A DNA stretch of 64,000 nucleotides from Clostridium carboxidivorans P7 (GTDB lineage: Bacteria > Bacillota > Clostridia > Clostridiales > Clostridiaceae). A program made the position numbers and the translations under genes. The DNA is taken from positions 5,022,001 through 5,086,000 of the forward strand of contig NZ_CP011803.1 in assembly GCF_001038625.1 (NCBI RefSeq), in the 5' to 3' direction. Numbering within the stretch: the first letter of the stretch is position 1; each line of letters opens with the position of its first letter. The notes under the pieces were generated by a model. That model did not search any database and was not told the origin of the DNA. It worked only from the letters and a program-made list of their open reading frames with translations. This document shows positions 8,764 through 17,573 of this stretch, one piece after another.

Positions 8764-9315
8764 ATGGTTTTTCATTCGTTATTTATAATTGCAATGGCTC
8801 TTTCGCTAGATGCGTTTGGAGTAGCCTTATGCATAGGATTAAATAATAATGTAAAAACAAATGATAGGATCTTGTTCGCAAGTTCTTTTGGATTTTTTCA
8901 ATTTTTATTTTCTATTTTAGGGGCATATACGGGATTCTTATTTAACAGATACATAGCTTCAGTTCCTAGCATTATAGGAGGTGCACTAATAGCTATAGTT
9001 GGAATAATGATGTTAAAAGAAGGGTTTGAAAACAAGGAGGAATGTCCCGCAATAAAGCCAGGCATGGCTATAATTTTAGGAATATCAGTAAGTATAGATG
9101 CTATGGTTATAGGATTTACTACTCTCCATAGTGCAGGAAATAAGTTTGTCATTTTTAGCAATACTATATTTATAGGTGTAGTTACATTAATAGTAGTTTC
9201 AATAGCATTTTTTATTGCAAAGTATCTAAAACGTATAGAAATAATAAGTAAATATGCAGATTACATAGGTGGAATTATATTGGTTATTTTTGGCATAAAA
9301 ATGATGTTTTTCTAG
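8764..9315 (+). CDS. mntP: MntP/YtaF-type membrane protein, probable manganese efflux pump
   Basis: A 183-residue protein with six predicted transmembrane helices in two repeats. Each repeat carries the family Asp: SLDAFGVALCIGLN in helix 1 and SVSIDAMVIGFTTL in helix 4. FGFFQFLFSILGAYTG in helix 2 fits MntP. MntP exports Mn(II); the related YtaF family has a less clear role, so the symbol is tentative. ATG 8764 is chosen because AAGGAG lies 7 nt upstream; the nearer ATG 8758 abuts the SD. A Fur-family regulator follows 49 bp downstream, which supports a metal-homeostasis role. No yybP-ykoY riboswitch was seen upstream. Confidence 0.7.
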   Translation: MVFHSLFIIAMALSLDAFGVALCIGLNNNVKTNDRILFASSFGFFQFLFSILGAYTGFLFNRYIASVPSIIGGALIAIVGIMMLKEGFENKEECPAIKPGMAIILGISVSIDAMVIGFTTLHSAGNKFVIFSNTIFIGVVTLIVVSIAFFIAKYLKRIEIISKYADYIGGIILVIFGIKMMFF

Positions 9316-9364
9316 TAAATTGACATTTCATTGGTTTGGGATATGGAAAAATTGGGGTGATGGT

Positions 9365-9802
9365 ATGGAAATAGAGCATTATTTGAGGCAGCATGGCATA
9401 AAGGTAACAAAGGCAAGAATAAATATACTAGATATCTTATGTAAAAATGATAGTGCGTTAAGTGCAGAGTTTATATTTGATGAATTTAAACATAGGAAAA
9501 TAAATATTGACTTGTCAACAGTTTATAGATCATTAGAACTGTTTGAAAAAAAGAATATTGTAAGAAAGTTTGACTTAGGCTGCGGAAAATATAATTATAT
9601 CATAAAACAAGAAGATCATAAGCACATAATACAGTGTAAATTATGTCACAAAAAAGTAGAGATAGACTGTCCTATGCAGCAAATTAGAGAAATAATAAAG
9701 AATACTACTGGGTTTACCTCTGTAAATGAAGAGTTAAATATTAATCTTGAAGGAATTTGTGATGAATGTAAAAAGAAAGAACACAAAAAAAGTAAAGAAT
9801 AG
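9365..9802 (+). CDS. Fur-family metal-responsive transcriptional regulator
   Basis: A 145-residue protein with an N-terminal winged helix (about 1-80: LRQHGIKVTKARINILDIL, IDLSTVYRSLELFEK) and a C-terminal dimerisation/metal domain. The latter has EDHKHIIQCKLCHKKVEIDC and a second Cys pair CDEC, giving the structural zinc site of Fur/Zur/PerR proteins. The metal sensed cannot be assigned from sequence alone; the neighbouring MntP-like pump suggests Mn or Fe. ATG 9365 is used because GGGGTGA lies just upstream; a TTG at 9320 would add 15 unsupported residues. The tail is lysine-rich. Confidence 0.85.
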   Translation: MEIEHYLRQHGIKVTKARINILDILCKNDSALSAEFIFDEFKHRKINIDLSTVYRSLELFEKKNIVRKFDLGCGKYNYIIKQEDHKHIIQCKLCHKKVEIDCPMQQIREIIKNTTGFTSVNEELNINLEGICDECKKKEHKKSKE

Positions 9803-9820
9803 AGATTCTATTCTTTTATT
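9793..9820. terminator. Terminator between convergent genes
   Basis: AAAGAATAGA at 9794-9803 pairs with TCTATTCTTT, followed by a T-rich run. It spans the stop of the Fur-family gene and serves the convergent pair. Confidence 0.65.
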
Positions 9821-10148
9821 GTTCTAAATTTAAATTAGGTTTTGAAACATATACATTTTTTACTTTCCATATACCTTTATTATTTTTTTCTAAAAATACA
9901 TTATAAGCTACTTTCTTATGAGGAGATTTATCTTCCATTCCATCCACATTTATTACCGCTATACTACCATTAGAAAAACTTAAATTTATTTTGGATATAC
10001 TACACATTTTATGAGCATTAAAAATTCCAGTAGTAAAGTATTTTTGAACTACATAATCTATGTCTGTACATTTATTATAAGTATATTTGTATTTTATTAA
10101 GCCGCATATAAGGGCAATAGATAATAAAATTATTAAAAGCTTTTTCAT
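9816..10148 (-). CDS. Small membrane-anchored protein of unknown function
   Basis: A 110-residue protein with a single N-terminal hydrophobic helix (KKLLIILLSIALICGLIKY) and a predicted extracytoplasmic beta-rich domain containing KVAYNVFLEKNNKGIWKVKNVYV. Such a small domain resembles the tails of DUF4829/NTF2-like lipoproteins, but I cannot name the family. A GGAGG-like SD (from TAGGAGGTAG on the minus strand) lies before ATG. It is convergent with the Fur-family gene and divergent from the next gene. Confidence 0.6.
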   Translation of the reverse strand: MKKLLIILLSIALICGLIKYKYTYNKCTDIDYVVQKYFTTGIFNAHKMCSISKINLSFSNGSIAVINVDGMEDKSPHKKVAYNVFLEKNNKGIWKVKNVYVSKPNLNLEQ

Positions 10149-10264
10149 AAGCTACCTCCTAAAAAATGGAATACAACATAATGATAACCAAAAAATGGAA
10201 ATAAGTAAATACTTATTTGTTATATACAGAAATAATTACAGTTTTGTAAAGGATGGTGTTAATA

Positions 10265-10663
10265 TTGAATTTTTCTTCTTTAGTATTAATGGAAAAGGAT
10301 AAGGAAACCAATCTTATAGTAAAAGAATTAGGCAGTTATGAAGTTAGTGATGGCGCAGAATACATTACAAAGATGTTTTATGATGGTGATAAAGTAAATG
10401 TGTACTTTGATACAAATTCAGATGTAGAAGAATGGCAATATTCTGCAATATTTGATTTGTTTGATGTTGAAGCTTTTTCAAAAAGTGAATATGTTATAGA
10501 AGATGTGGATGATGAATATAATCCAACTTGGCTTGTTAAATTTGATTACGTTGAAAATCATGAAGATATGAATGAAAGAATAAACAATTTATGTGTTTTA
10601 ATAAAAGATTCCATGGTGAAGGTTTTTGATGATATAGAAGGTAAAAAAGAAGAATACGAATAA
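10265..10663 (+). CDS. Conserved clostridial protein of unknown function (DUF6762-like)
   Basis: A 132-residue very acidic soluble protein. It contains MEKDKETNLIVKELGSYEVS, a strand/turn GDKVNVYFDTNSDVEEWQYSAIFDLFD and an acidic C-terminus. The pattern recalls the DUF6762 family of Clostridium; I hold that call loosely. TTG 10265 is preferred because AAAGGATGG is placed as the SD; the alternative ATG 10253 overlaps that SD, and ATG 10301-region starts would remove conserved sequence. It lies 48 bp upstream of the HD-GYP gene in the same direction, so co-transcription is likely. Confidence 0.55.
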   Translation: MNFSSLVLMEKDKETNLIVKELGSYEVSDGAEYITKMFYDGDKVNVYFDTNSDVEEWQYSAIFDLFDVEAFSKSEYVIEDVDDEYNPTWLVKFDYVENHEDMNERINNLCVLIKDSMVKVFDDIEGKKEEYE

Positions 10664-10710
10664 GGATATTTAATATGTTTAAGTCCATTAAATTTTATTG
10701 AGGTGGAAAA

Positions 10711-11769
10711 ATGAGGTTAGAATTTATAAACAGGGTAAAACCAGGTGATGTAATTAGTAAAAGTATTTTAAGCAATGAAGGACGTGTATTATTAAGGTCA
10801 GGTGTGAAATTAAGTGGTAGTTATATAAAAAAGTTAACAGAACTAGGTGTGTTTTATGTTTATGTGCAGGATGATAGATTAGATGATGTAAATGTGGAAG
10901 ATGAAAGATTGACAGAATTAAAACAGATTACTATACAGAGTATGTCTGGAATTATGAAAAGTGTTAATAATGTTAATAGTAGAGAACTTAAAGAATCTTT
11001 AAGTAGAGTAGAAGAAATGATAAGCTATGTATTAGAACTAGGTGATGTTAATAAAAGTCTTTATGACATAAAAACTTTTGACAATTATACATATATACAT
11101 TCTTTGGACACTTGCATAATGACTGCTTTTTTGGGGATGACAGGAAGATATAACCAATGGGATTTGAAGGAAATGGTTATTGGTGCAATTCTCCATGATA
11201 TAGGAAAAACAAAGATATCTACTGATATATTAAACAAAGGTGGACACTTAACAAAGGAAGAGTTTGAAGAAGTGAAAAAGCATACCATATATGGTGCTGA
11301 AATACTAAGAAAAAATATTACAATGCCAGAGTCCATAATTAAGATTGTTGAACAGCATCATGAAAGAGTTGATGGAAAAGGATATCCTTATGGTTTAACT
11401 GGTAACCAGATATCAAGATTTGCTAAGATTGTGTGTGTATGTGATGTATATGATGCAGTGAGCAATGATAGATGTTATAGAGATAAGTTTACCCTTAATG
11501 ATTCTTATGAGCTCATTCTTTCAGGAGCTGGAACCAGTTTTGATAGTGAAGTAGTTGCAAGGTTTAAAGATACATTTTCTATTTATCCCTTAGGATGCTG
11601 CGTAAGACTTTCAAATGGTGATGAAGGATATGTAATAAATCAAAACAAGGGATTTCCTGACAGACCTATAATAAGAATTCTATATGATTTCAGGACAAAA
11701 AAGCCAGTGCCTTTTTATGAAATAGATCTTCTTAAAAATCCTAGTATTGTAATAGAAGGCGTTGTATAA
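10711..11769 (+). CDS. HD-GYP domain protein, probable cyclic-di-GMP phosphodiesterase
   Basis: A 352-residue soluble protein. The N-terminal 60 residues form a DUF3391-like segment (KPGDVISKSILSNEGRVLLRSG). The HD-GYP domain (about 120-290) has HSLDTCIM, the metal-binding HDIGK, an HTIYGAEIL block, EQHH and the GYP motif in HHERVDGKGYPYGL. These residues fit a c-di-GMP-degrading enzyme, so it may influence motility or biofilm switching; activity is inferred. The C-terminal 60 residues carry a beta-rich domain. The GAGGTGG SD is close to ATG 10711. The next terminator is at 12131, downstream of repeat R3. Confidence 0.85.
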   Translation: MRLEFINRVKPGDVISKSILSNEGRVLLRSGVKLSGSYIKKLTELGVFYVYVQDDRLDDVNVEDERLTELKQITIQSMSGIMKSVNNVNSRELKESLSRVEEMISYVLELGDVNKSLYDIKTFDNYTYIHSLDTCIMTAFLGMTGRYNQWDLKEMVIGAILHDIGKTKISTDILNKGGHLTKEEFEEVKKHTIYGAEILRKNITMPESIIKIVEQHHERVDGKGYPYGLTGNQISRFAKIVCVCDVYDAVSNDRCYRDKFTLNDSYELILSGAGTSFDSEVVARFKDTFSIYPLGCCVRLSNGDEGYVINQNKGFPDRPIIRILYDFRTKKPVPFYEIDLLKNPSIVIEGVV

Positions 11770-11814
11770 TTGAGTATTAAATCAATTTTTGTACATATAA
11801 AATTTTGGATTAAT

Positions 11815-12127
11815 ATAAGCACAATGCGACATAACTTTTTTAGAGGACAGAGGACTTTTCAGAGGACAGAGGACAATTGACAGAGGACAGTGAAGGAGGA
11901 TTTTTCTCCGCTGTGCTACGAAAAATCTTTAATTAAATTTTTGATGCCTCGTTTCGCTAAAGCGAAACATTGCTGACTAATATAAATATAAAGATTATTT
12001 TGCTTTAGCAGAACAATCTTTAAAAATAAATTAGTTTTCTGACGTAAGGAAGAAAACTCACATTCATTGTCCTCTGTCCTCTGTCAATTGTCCTCTTAAA
12101 AATATTGTGTCGCAATATTTTTAAACT
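11815..12127 (+). repeat. Dispersed heptamer-ended hairpin element, copy R3
   Basis: Full-length copy with an expanded left array: two GAGGAC units, a TTTTC spacer, then two GAGGACA, one ATTGACA and one GAGGACA. Internal hairpin 2 reads GTTTCGCT/AGCGAAAC instead of GTTTCACT/AGTGAAAC, a paired change. The right outer arm is TGTCGCAATATTTTT, ending AAACT. Confidence 0.9.
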
Positions 12128-12130
12128 AAA

Positions 12131-12176
12131 TAGCCAATGCAAACCCTCTGTATTAAGATTTAGGGGGGCTTTTTTA
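12131..12176 (+). terminator. Probable terminator downstream of repeat R3
   Basis: AGCC and AACCCTCT on the left can pair with TTTAGGGG and GGCT on the right, followed by TTTTTT. It is separated from the HD-GYP stop by R3. Confidence 0.55.
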
Positions 12177-12217
12177 ATATAAGCATAAATACTTTTGAGA
12201 AAAATGAGGAGAGTAGT

Positions 12218-13189
12218 ATGGATAAGTATATAAAAAATCTAATAAATAGGTTGTGTGAAATTTACGGATACAACATTATAGAGTTTCAGGGAACTATGCC
12301 TGGGTTCGAAAGTACTTGGGGAGCTGTGAAAAAGTATGAAAATGCTGCAGAAGTAATATTTTTTTCAAATGTAAATGATTATAACTCTTTAAATAAAGAA
12401 AGTTTTCTAAATTCATTAAAAAATACTTTGCAATGCGACAATATAAGATTAATACAAATTGTAGTAGGCAATAATGTAAATGAAAGAATTTATCCACAGT
12501 GTGAATATATTTTTATAAACATTGTGGATAATAAAATACTTTATTATAGTACTGGATTAGAAAATAAAGTCGAGGAGTTATTAAATTGTATGAGGAGAGC
12601 ATCATCAAACTATGAAAAAACGGAAGTATCAATTATAACATACATTTTAATTACTGTAAATGTACTTGCATATATTGTAACTGCCTATTTATCAGGAAAT
12701 TTTGTAGATAGCAATATTAATGTATTAGTGTTTCTAGGAGCTAAAGTAAATTATCTTATAGCCAGAGGAGAGTACTACAGATTAATTACTTGTATGTTTT
12801 TGCACGGGGGCATTATGCATTTGCTTTTAAATATGTTTGCGCTTTATTCACTAGGACCTTTTATTGAAAAAATTTATGGAAAAACTAGATATTTAATTAT
12901 ATACTTTTTATCAGGTATAGTCTCATCAATTTTCAGCTATATGTTTTCAACTGCAGTTTCCATAGGAGCTTCTGGAGCAATATTTGGACTCCTTGGAGCA
13001 GCACTAATATTTGCAATGAAAATGAAGGACAGAATAGGGAGAGGCTTTATAACTAATATTGTGTCAGTAATATTTATAAACTTATTTATGGGATTTTCCA
13101 TGAGTAATGTGGATAACTTTGGACATTTAGGAGGACTTATAGGAGGAAGCGCAATAACGCTTTTGTTAGGAATAGGAAAAAGGTACTAA
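12218..13189 (+). CDS. Rhomboid-family intramembrane serine protease
   Basis: A 323-residue protein. The N-terminal 135 residues are soluble, and the rest holds six to seven membrane helices. Rhomboid marks are clear: FLHGGIMHLLLNMFALYSLG (helix 2 with His and Asn of the oxyanion site), GASGAIFG with catalytic Ser about 252, and NFGHLGGLIGG with catalytic His about 302. It cleaves within or near transmembrane segments; its substrates are unknown. The soluble N-domain (ESTWGAVKKYENAAEVIFF...) occurs in Gram-positive rhomboids such as the GluP group, but no TPR tail is present here. ATG 12218 follows GAGGAGAG. It converges on ftsH. Confidence 0.88.
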   Translation: MDKYIKNLINRLCEIYGYNIIEFQGTMPGFESTWGAVKKYENAAEVIFFSNVNDYNSLNKESFLNSLKNTLQCDNIRLIQIVVGNNVNERIYPQCEYIFINIVDNKILYYSTGLENKVEELLNCMRRASSNYEKTEVSIITYILITVNVLAYIVTAYLSGNFVDSNINVLVFLGAKVNYLIARGEYYRLITCMFLHGGIMHLLLNMFALYSLGPFIEKIYGKTRYLIIYFLSGIVSSIFSYMFSTAVSIGASGAIFGLLGAALIFAMKMKDRIGRGFITNIVSVIFINLFMGFSMSNVDNFGHLGGLIGGSAITLLLGIGKRY

Positions 13190-13210
13190 TAAGCGGAACT
13201 TGTTTACAAA

Positions 13211-13507
13211 ATAAGCATATTGCGACACAACTTTTTCAGAGGACAGAGGACTTTTCAGAGGACAGAGGACAATTGACAGAGGACATTGAAGGATGATTTT
13301 TCTCCGCTTTGCTACGAAAAATCTTTAATTAAGTTTTTTGATGGCTCGTTTCGCTAAAGCGAAACATTGCTGATTTATATAAATTTAAAGCTTGTCTTGC
13401 GTTAGCAAAACAAGCTTTAAAATAAATTAGTTTTCTGACGTAAGGAGGAAAACTCACCTTCATTGTCCTCTGTCCTCTGTCAAATGTCCTCTGATTTTGT
13501 CCTCTAA
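13211..13507 (+). repeat. Dispersed heptamer-ended hairpin element, copy R4 (overlaps ftsH 3' end)
   Basis: Full left end (TATTGCGACACAAC, duplicated GAGGAC blocks) and all four internal hairpins, including AAAGCTTGTCTTGC/GCAAAACAAGCTTT. The right heptamer array is extended (CAAATGTCCTC, then TTTTGTCCTC). The usual outer right arm (TCGCATT...AAACTG) is missing. The right array lies inside the ftsH reading frame and supplies its stop codon. Confidence 0.88.
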
Positions 13508-15238
13508 AACAAGGTCTTCTTTGTATAAGGTTTCTTTTTCTAAAAGCAAGTTAGTTATCTTCTCTAAATTATGCTTTTCATTTAAAAGTAAAGTCTTAAC
13601 TTCTTCATATACAGAATCTATAGACTCTTTACATTCTTTAATTATCTGATCTGGATTTAAGTTTAAATTTAAAAGTTCTTCCATGTTTAAAAGACCTAAA
13701 GTTTCACCCATACCATATTGAGTTACCATATTAAAAGATATGCTTGTACTACGTTTTAAGTCATTGTGAGCACCTGTAGTTATATAGTCAGCTCCGAATA
13801 TAATTTCTTCAGCAGCTCTTCCTCCAAGCAGTACCATTATTCTATTTTTTAGATAGTTTTTATTCTGATATAAGTTGTCTTCAGGTATGCTTAAAGTATA
13901 GCCTCCAGCACCTTTAGTACTTGGTATAATGGTTATTTTTGATACTGTTTCATTAGGTAGAACCTTTAAGGATACAAGAGCATGTCCAGCTTCATGATAA
14001 GCAGTAATCTTTCTATCAATATCCTTTATATAATCTCTATTTTTCTTTTCGTGGCCTGCTAAAACTATAGAAAATGCTTTATCTAGATGTAAATCATTTA
14101 TGTTTTTGCTATTTTCTTTACAAGCCAATATTGCAGCTTCATTTACTAAATTTTCAATTTTAGCTCCAGAAAAATAAGAGGTTTTTTGTGCCCATTCTTT
14201 TATATTTATATTTCCAATAGGTTTATTTTTCAAATGTAAATCAAGTATTTTTTCTCTGGCACTTATATCTGGAAGCATTATTTCTATATGTCTGTCAAAT
14301 CTGCCAGGTCTCAGTAATGCAGGGTCAAGCATATCCAATCTATTGGTAGCAGCCATTATTATAATACCTTCTTTTTCATTAAATCCAGACATTTCAGTAA
14401 GAAGGGCATTTAAAGTTTGATCTCTTTCATCAGATCCACCACTGCTTTTCCCAGAATCTCTTTTTTTACCTATAGCATCAATTTCATCAATAAATATAAC
14501 TGCTTTTCCAGTGCTATTATTCCTAGCTTTTTTAAATAACTGTCTTATACGACTGGCACCTACTCCAACATACACTTGAATAAAATCAGAACCGGAAACA
14601 GCATAAAATGGAACTCCAGCTTCTCCTGCTACAGCCTTTGCAAGAAGAGTTTTTCCCGTACCAGGTTCCCCGTAGAGTATAACGCCCTTTGGCATTCGTG
14701 CACCATAAGAAGTATATTTATCAGGTCTTTTTAAGAAATCTACTAAATCCTTTACACTCTCTTTAGCTTCTTCATTACCAGCAATACTCTCAAAGTTATG
14801 ATCTGTGTTTCCAACTTCTACTGTATCTAAGGCATCTACTGCTAAGATACCCTTAGAAGCAATGTTAGAGGATTTTAACCACATAACAGCAATAGCAATA
14901 ATAGATATAACTAAACCAATTGTAGAAAATAGACCTCTATTATCATAAGGAGTGTCTTCAGAAACAGAGATGTTGCTTTTTAGTAAAACTTCCTTAAAAT
15001 CAGTTGTTCTAGGATTATCTGTTTCGTATACAGTTCCACTTTTTAATTTTACAGCTATCTTAGGAGAATTAGTTATATAAACAGTAGAAATATTTTTATT
15101 AGATATATCCTTTAAAAATAACACATAAGATTTATAATCTTTAGGTTTAAGTGTATAATTAAAAAATATAGAAGAGCCTAGGAAAACCAAAGCGGTAAAC
15201 ATAGGAATTAATATAAATTTGTTTTTAATCTTATTCAT
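13460..15238 (-). CDS. ftsH: FtsH-family ATP-dependent zinc metalloprotease
   Basis: A 592-residue membrane protease. Two membrane segments (about 8-28 and 104-122) flank a small extracytoplasmic domain. The AAA domain (about 150-390) has Walker A GEPGTGKT (about 190), Walker B VIFIDEIDA (about 247) and the arginine-finger region RPGRFDR. The peptidase domain has the zinc motif HEAGH (about 415) and the third ligand in GAHNDLKRS. It degrades membrane and unstable cytosolic proteins. It differs from typical FtsH in its short C-terminus: the last 14 residues (EDKIRGHLTEDRGQ) are encoded by repeat R4, which also provides the TGA. Whether the genome has another ftsH cannot be seen. No TGA/TAA precedes the repeat, so the original tail was replaced or extended. 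Confidence 0.92.
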   Translation of the reverse strand: MNKIKNKFILIPMFTALVFLGSSIFFNYTLKPKDYKSYVLFLKDISNKNISTVYITNSPKIAVKLKSGTVYETDNPRTTDFKEVLLKSNISVSEDTPYDNRGLFSTIGLVISIIAIAVMWLKSSNIASKGILAVDALDTVEVGNTDHNFESIAGNEEAKESVKDLVDFLKRPDKYTSYGARMPKGVILYGEPGTGKTLLAKAVAGEAGVPFYAVSGSDFIQVYVGVGASRIRQLFKKARNNSTGKAVIFIDEIDAIGKKRDSGKSSGGSDERDQTLNALLTEMSGFNEKEGIIIMAATNRLDMLDPALLRPGRFDRHIEIMLPDISAREKILDLHLKNKPIGNINIKEWAQKTSYFSGAKIENLVNEAAILACKENSKNINDLHLDKAFSIVLAGHEKKNRDYIKDIDRKITAYHEAGHALVSLKVLPNETVSKITIIPSTKGAGGYTLSIPEDNLYQNKNYLKNRIMVLLGGRAAEEIIFGADYITTGAHNDLKRSTSISFNMVTQYGMGETLGLLNMEELLNLNLNPDQIIKECKESIDSVYEEVKTLLLNEKHNLEKITNLLLEKETLYKEDLVLEDKIRGHLTEDRGQ

Positions 15239-15479
15239 AAATACCTCGCCTTTCTAAATTTTAATGTTTTCACACTATTCAAATACCTTGATTATGATAT
15301 TATAATATTTTTGATTTTTAGTCTAACGAAAATCATAAAATTTGCTAAAGTAATTTATGGAACTTATCTATACAAAAGATTTATTGCAGAAATCATAATT
15401 TATTGTATACTTTATGTATAAAGTGATTATTATAGTGTTTAAATGCTTAGTTTTGGCAAATATGAAATTTTCATTTAAA

Positions 15480-15769
15480 ATAAGCAAATTGCGACACAAC
15501 TTTTTCAGAGGACAGAGGACAATTGACAGAGGACAGTGAAGGATGATTTTTCTCCGCTTTGCTGCGAAAAATCTTTAATTAAATTTTGATGACTCGTTTC
15601 GCTAAAGCGAAACATTGCTGACTTATATAAATTTAAATCTTCTTTTGCGTTAGCAAAACAAGCTTAAAAATAAATTAGTTTTCTGACGTAAGGAGGAAAA
15701 CTTACCTTCATTGTCCTTTGTCCTCTGTCAATTGTCCTCTGAAAAGTTGCATCGCAATATTTTAAACTG
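15480..15769 (+). repeat. Dispersed heptamer-ended hairpin element, copy R5
   Basis: Full-length copy in the gap between ftsH and the RNase H gene (15239-15836). The outer stem is extended here: ATTGCGA..CAACTTTT pairs with AAAAGTTG..TCGCAAT. Hairpin 2 is the GTTTCGCT/AGCGAAAC form. Hairpin 3 is partly degraded on the left arm (AAATCTTCTTTTGC). It ends TTTTAAACTG. The rest of the gap (15239-15479) holds only AT-rich sequence that should include the ftsH promoter. Confidence 0.9.
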
Positions 15770-15836
15770 GGAAAGTTAAATATAAGGTAGTTTGTGATGG
15801 ATATTATATAAATAGTTGTTAAAAGAGAGGTTAGAT

Positions 15837-16754
15837 ATGGGAAAAAAAGTATATGCAATAAAAGAGGGATTTAATTTTGAAACTAATGAAAAAGTGGAAA
15901 ATAAAATAGTTAGCACTTGGGCGGAGTGTTTGAAGTATGTTAAAGGGGTTAAAGGAGCTAAGTATAAGAGTTTTGCAGATGTTGAGAGTGCAAGCGAATA
16001 TTTAAGCGAGGATACAAAATTATTAAAAAAAGAAGATAACAATTATCCAAAGGATTGTTTACATGTTTATGTTGATGGAAGTTACAATATTAGTACAGAA
16101 GAATATTCTTATGGATTGGTAGCTGTTAGGAATAATGTGGTTGAATACATTAATAGTGCCTCAGCAAAAGACAGCTCTAAAAAAAATATAAGGCAGATAG
16201 CAGGAGAATTAGAAGCTGCAGTTAAAGCTGTAGAATATGCACTTGAAAAAGGAGATAAACGTGTAGTTATATTTCATGATTATGAAGGCATATGTCATCA
16301 TGCTACAGGTTTTTGGGAAAGAAAGGAGCAATCTTCAGCTGAATATTATAAAAAGATGAATGAATTAATGAGTCAAGGTATTCAGGTTATTTTTGTTAAA
16401 GTGGATAGCCATACTGGTGATTTTTTTAATGAACTTGTAGATGAAAAATGTAAGGAAAAGTTATTGATTCCATCAGATAAAGTGGTAGAAAAATGGCTGC
16501 TTACAAATTCCATAAGTGTATCTAATGAAGAAGTAAAGAAGGAAATTATAAAGATAGCTCCTAATGGCGAAAAAAATATAGTTATAGTTAATTTCGATGA
16601 AGAAAAAGTCGAAAATAAGACAGAAAAAAACAAATTTAGCAACGTTATTGCAGAATATAGTAAAGATCCTGAACATGCTAAGGAGTTAATATGTAATTTA
16701 AGTAATGAAGAAAAAACTAATTTTATTACTTATTTATTAGAGAAAAATAATTAG
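15837..16754 (+). CDS. RNase H1-type ribonuclease with viroplasmin (hybrid-binding) domain and C-terminal extension
   Basis: A 305-residue protein. The N-terminal 50 residues (KKVYAIKEGFNFETNEKVENKIVSTWAECLKYVKG) form a caulimovirus-viroplasmin/hybrid-binding domain. An RNase H fold (about 72-215) follows, with YVDGSYN carrying the first catalytic Asp, GELEAAVKAVEYAL the Glu, HDYEG the second Asp and VDSHTGD the last His/Asp region. It should cleave RNA in RNA-DNA hybrids. The last 80 residues (after KVVEKW) are an extra, lysine- and asparagine-rich tail with no domain I recognise. ATG 15837 has AGAGAGG upstream; a TTG at 15816 is less likely. Repeat R5 sits in its upstream region. Confidence 0.85.
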   Translation: MGKKVYAIKEGFNFETNEKVENKIVSTWAECLKYVKGVKGAKYKSFADVESASEYLSEDTKLLKKEDNNYPKDCLHVYVDGSYNISTEEYSYGLVAVRNNVVEYINSASAKDSSKKNIRQIAGELEAAVKAVEYALEKGDKRVVIFHDYEGICHHATGFWERKEQSSAEYYKKMNELMSQGIQVIFVKVDSHTGDFFNELVDEKCKEKLLIPSDKVVEKWLLTNSISVSNEEVKKEIIKIAPNGEKNIVIVNFDEEKVENKTEKNKFSNVIAEYSKDPEHAKELICNLSNEEKTNFITYLLEKNN

Positions 16755-16850
16755 TATAATTTTCTTTGTTTAATATATACAAAAATGCATATTCTATATA
16801 TGAAGCTAAAAAATATTTAACTACATAATTAAAAAAGGAGTGGATAGAAT

Positions 16851-17018
16851 ATGCGTGGTAAATTTGTAACAGGTGCTTTAGTAGGAGCTGCTTTGGGAAT
16901 GATGCTAGTTCCAGGAATGGATAGAGGAACAAAAAGAAGAATAAAAAGAACTGCAAAATACATGAGAAATATGGCAGAAGATGCTTATGATGGCATGAAA
17001 GGTAGAATGGGACAGTAA
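16851..17018 (+). CDS. Small YtxH-like protein
   Basis: A 55-residue ORF below the usual length cut-off. It begins MRGKFVTGALVGAALGMMLVP, a glycine-rich single hydrophobic segment, followed by a basic and methionine-rich stretch (RGTKRRIKRTAKYMRNMAEDAY). This is the layout of YtxH/general-stress small membrane proteins of Firmicutes. AAAGGAG lies 9 nt upstream of ATG 16851. Two hairpins follow within 140 bp, so it is probably monocistronic. Its role is unknown. Confidence 0.75.
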   Translation: MRGKFVTGALVGAALGMMLVPGMDRGTKRRIKRTAKYMRNMAEDAYDGMKGRMGQ

Positions 17019-17035
17019 AGTGTTATACTTAAAAA

Positions 17036-17076
17036 AATAATAGATTGTCTACAATGAATTTAGTCTATTATTATTT
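17036..17076 (+). terminator. Probable terminator after the YtxH-like gene
   Basis: AATAATAGA pairs with TCTATTATT across a 19-nt loop, followed by ATTT. Confidence 0.55.
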
Positions 17077-17105
17077 CAATAAATTGGATGATATTAACAA
17101 ACTAT

Positions 17106-17155
17106 AAATTGTGTACTATGAGTTTATATAAGTAACATAGTACGCAATTTTTTTG
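17106..17155 (+). terminator. Rho-independent terminator
   Basis: AAATTGTGTACTATG pairs with CATAGTACGCAATTT (one mismatch), followed by a T-run. A second, stronger terminator for the same gene. Confidence 0.75.
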
Positions 17156-17573
17156 CATAAATTTAAAATGTTGAGGATAAATTTGGATACAATGTAATTA
17201 AAGTTAAAAAAATGTACTTTATATTAAAAATTTTTATATTATTATTAAAAAATATGTTATAATAATATGTGTAATTCAAAAAAGTTTAATACAGTTAAAT
17301 TTATCTTACAGTCGAATAATTGGAAATTTTATAAAGTATTATTATAAAATTTTTCAAAGTCTGATTATACTTTTAGTTAAATAGTAAATGTTCAAAAAAT
17401 CTAAAGACTTATTTGCTTATCTAGATATACTAAATAAATTAATTATTGTAGACAAACTAAATTAAAAATAGTTTTAGTTTTTGAATAAATACTTGGGCTA
17501 AAATATATGTTTGAATTTTTCCCGAATATTTATGTATGCATCAATATGTATGTAATAAAGGAAGAGTGAATTT
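17156..17573. other. Intergenic region upstream of the HTH-TPR gene pair
   Basis: About 420 bp of very AT-rich sequence with no ORF. It must contain the promoter of the regulator pair, but no single -35/-10 pair stands out. A GGAAGAG SD ends it. Confidence 0.5.
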
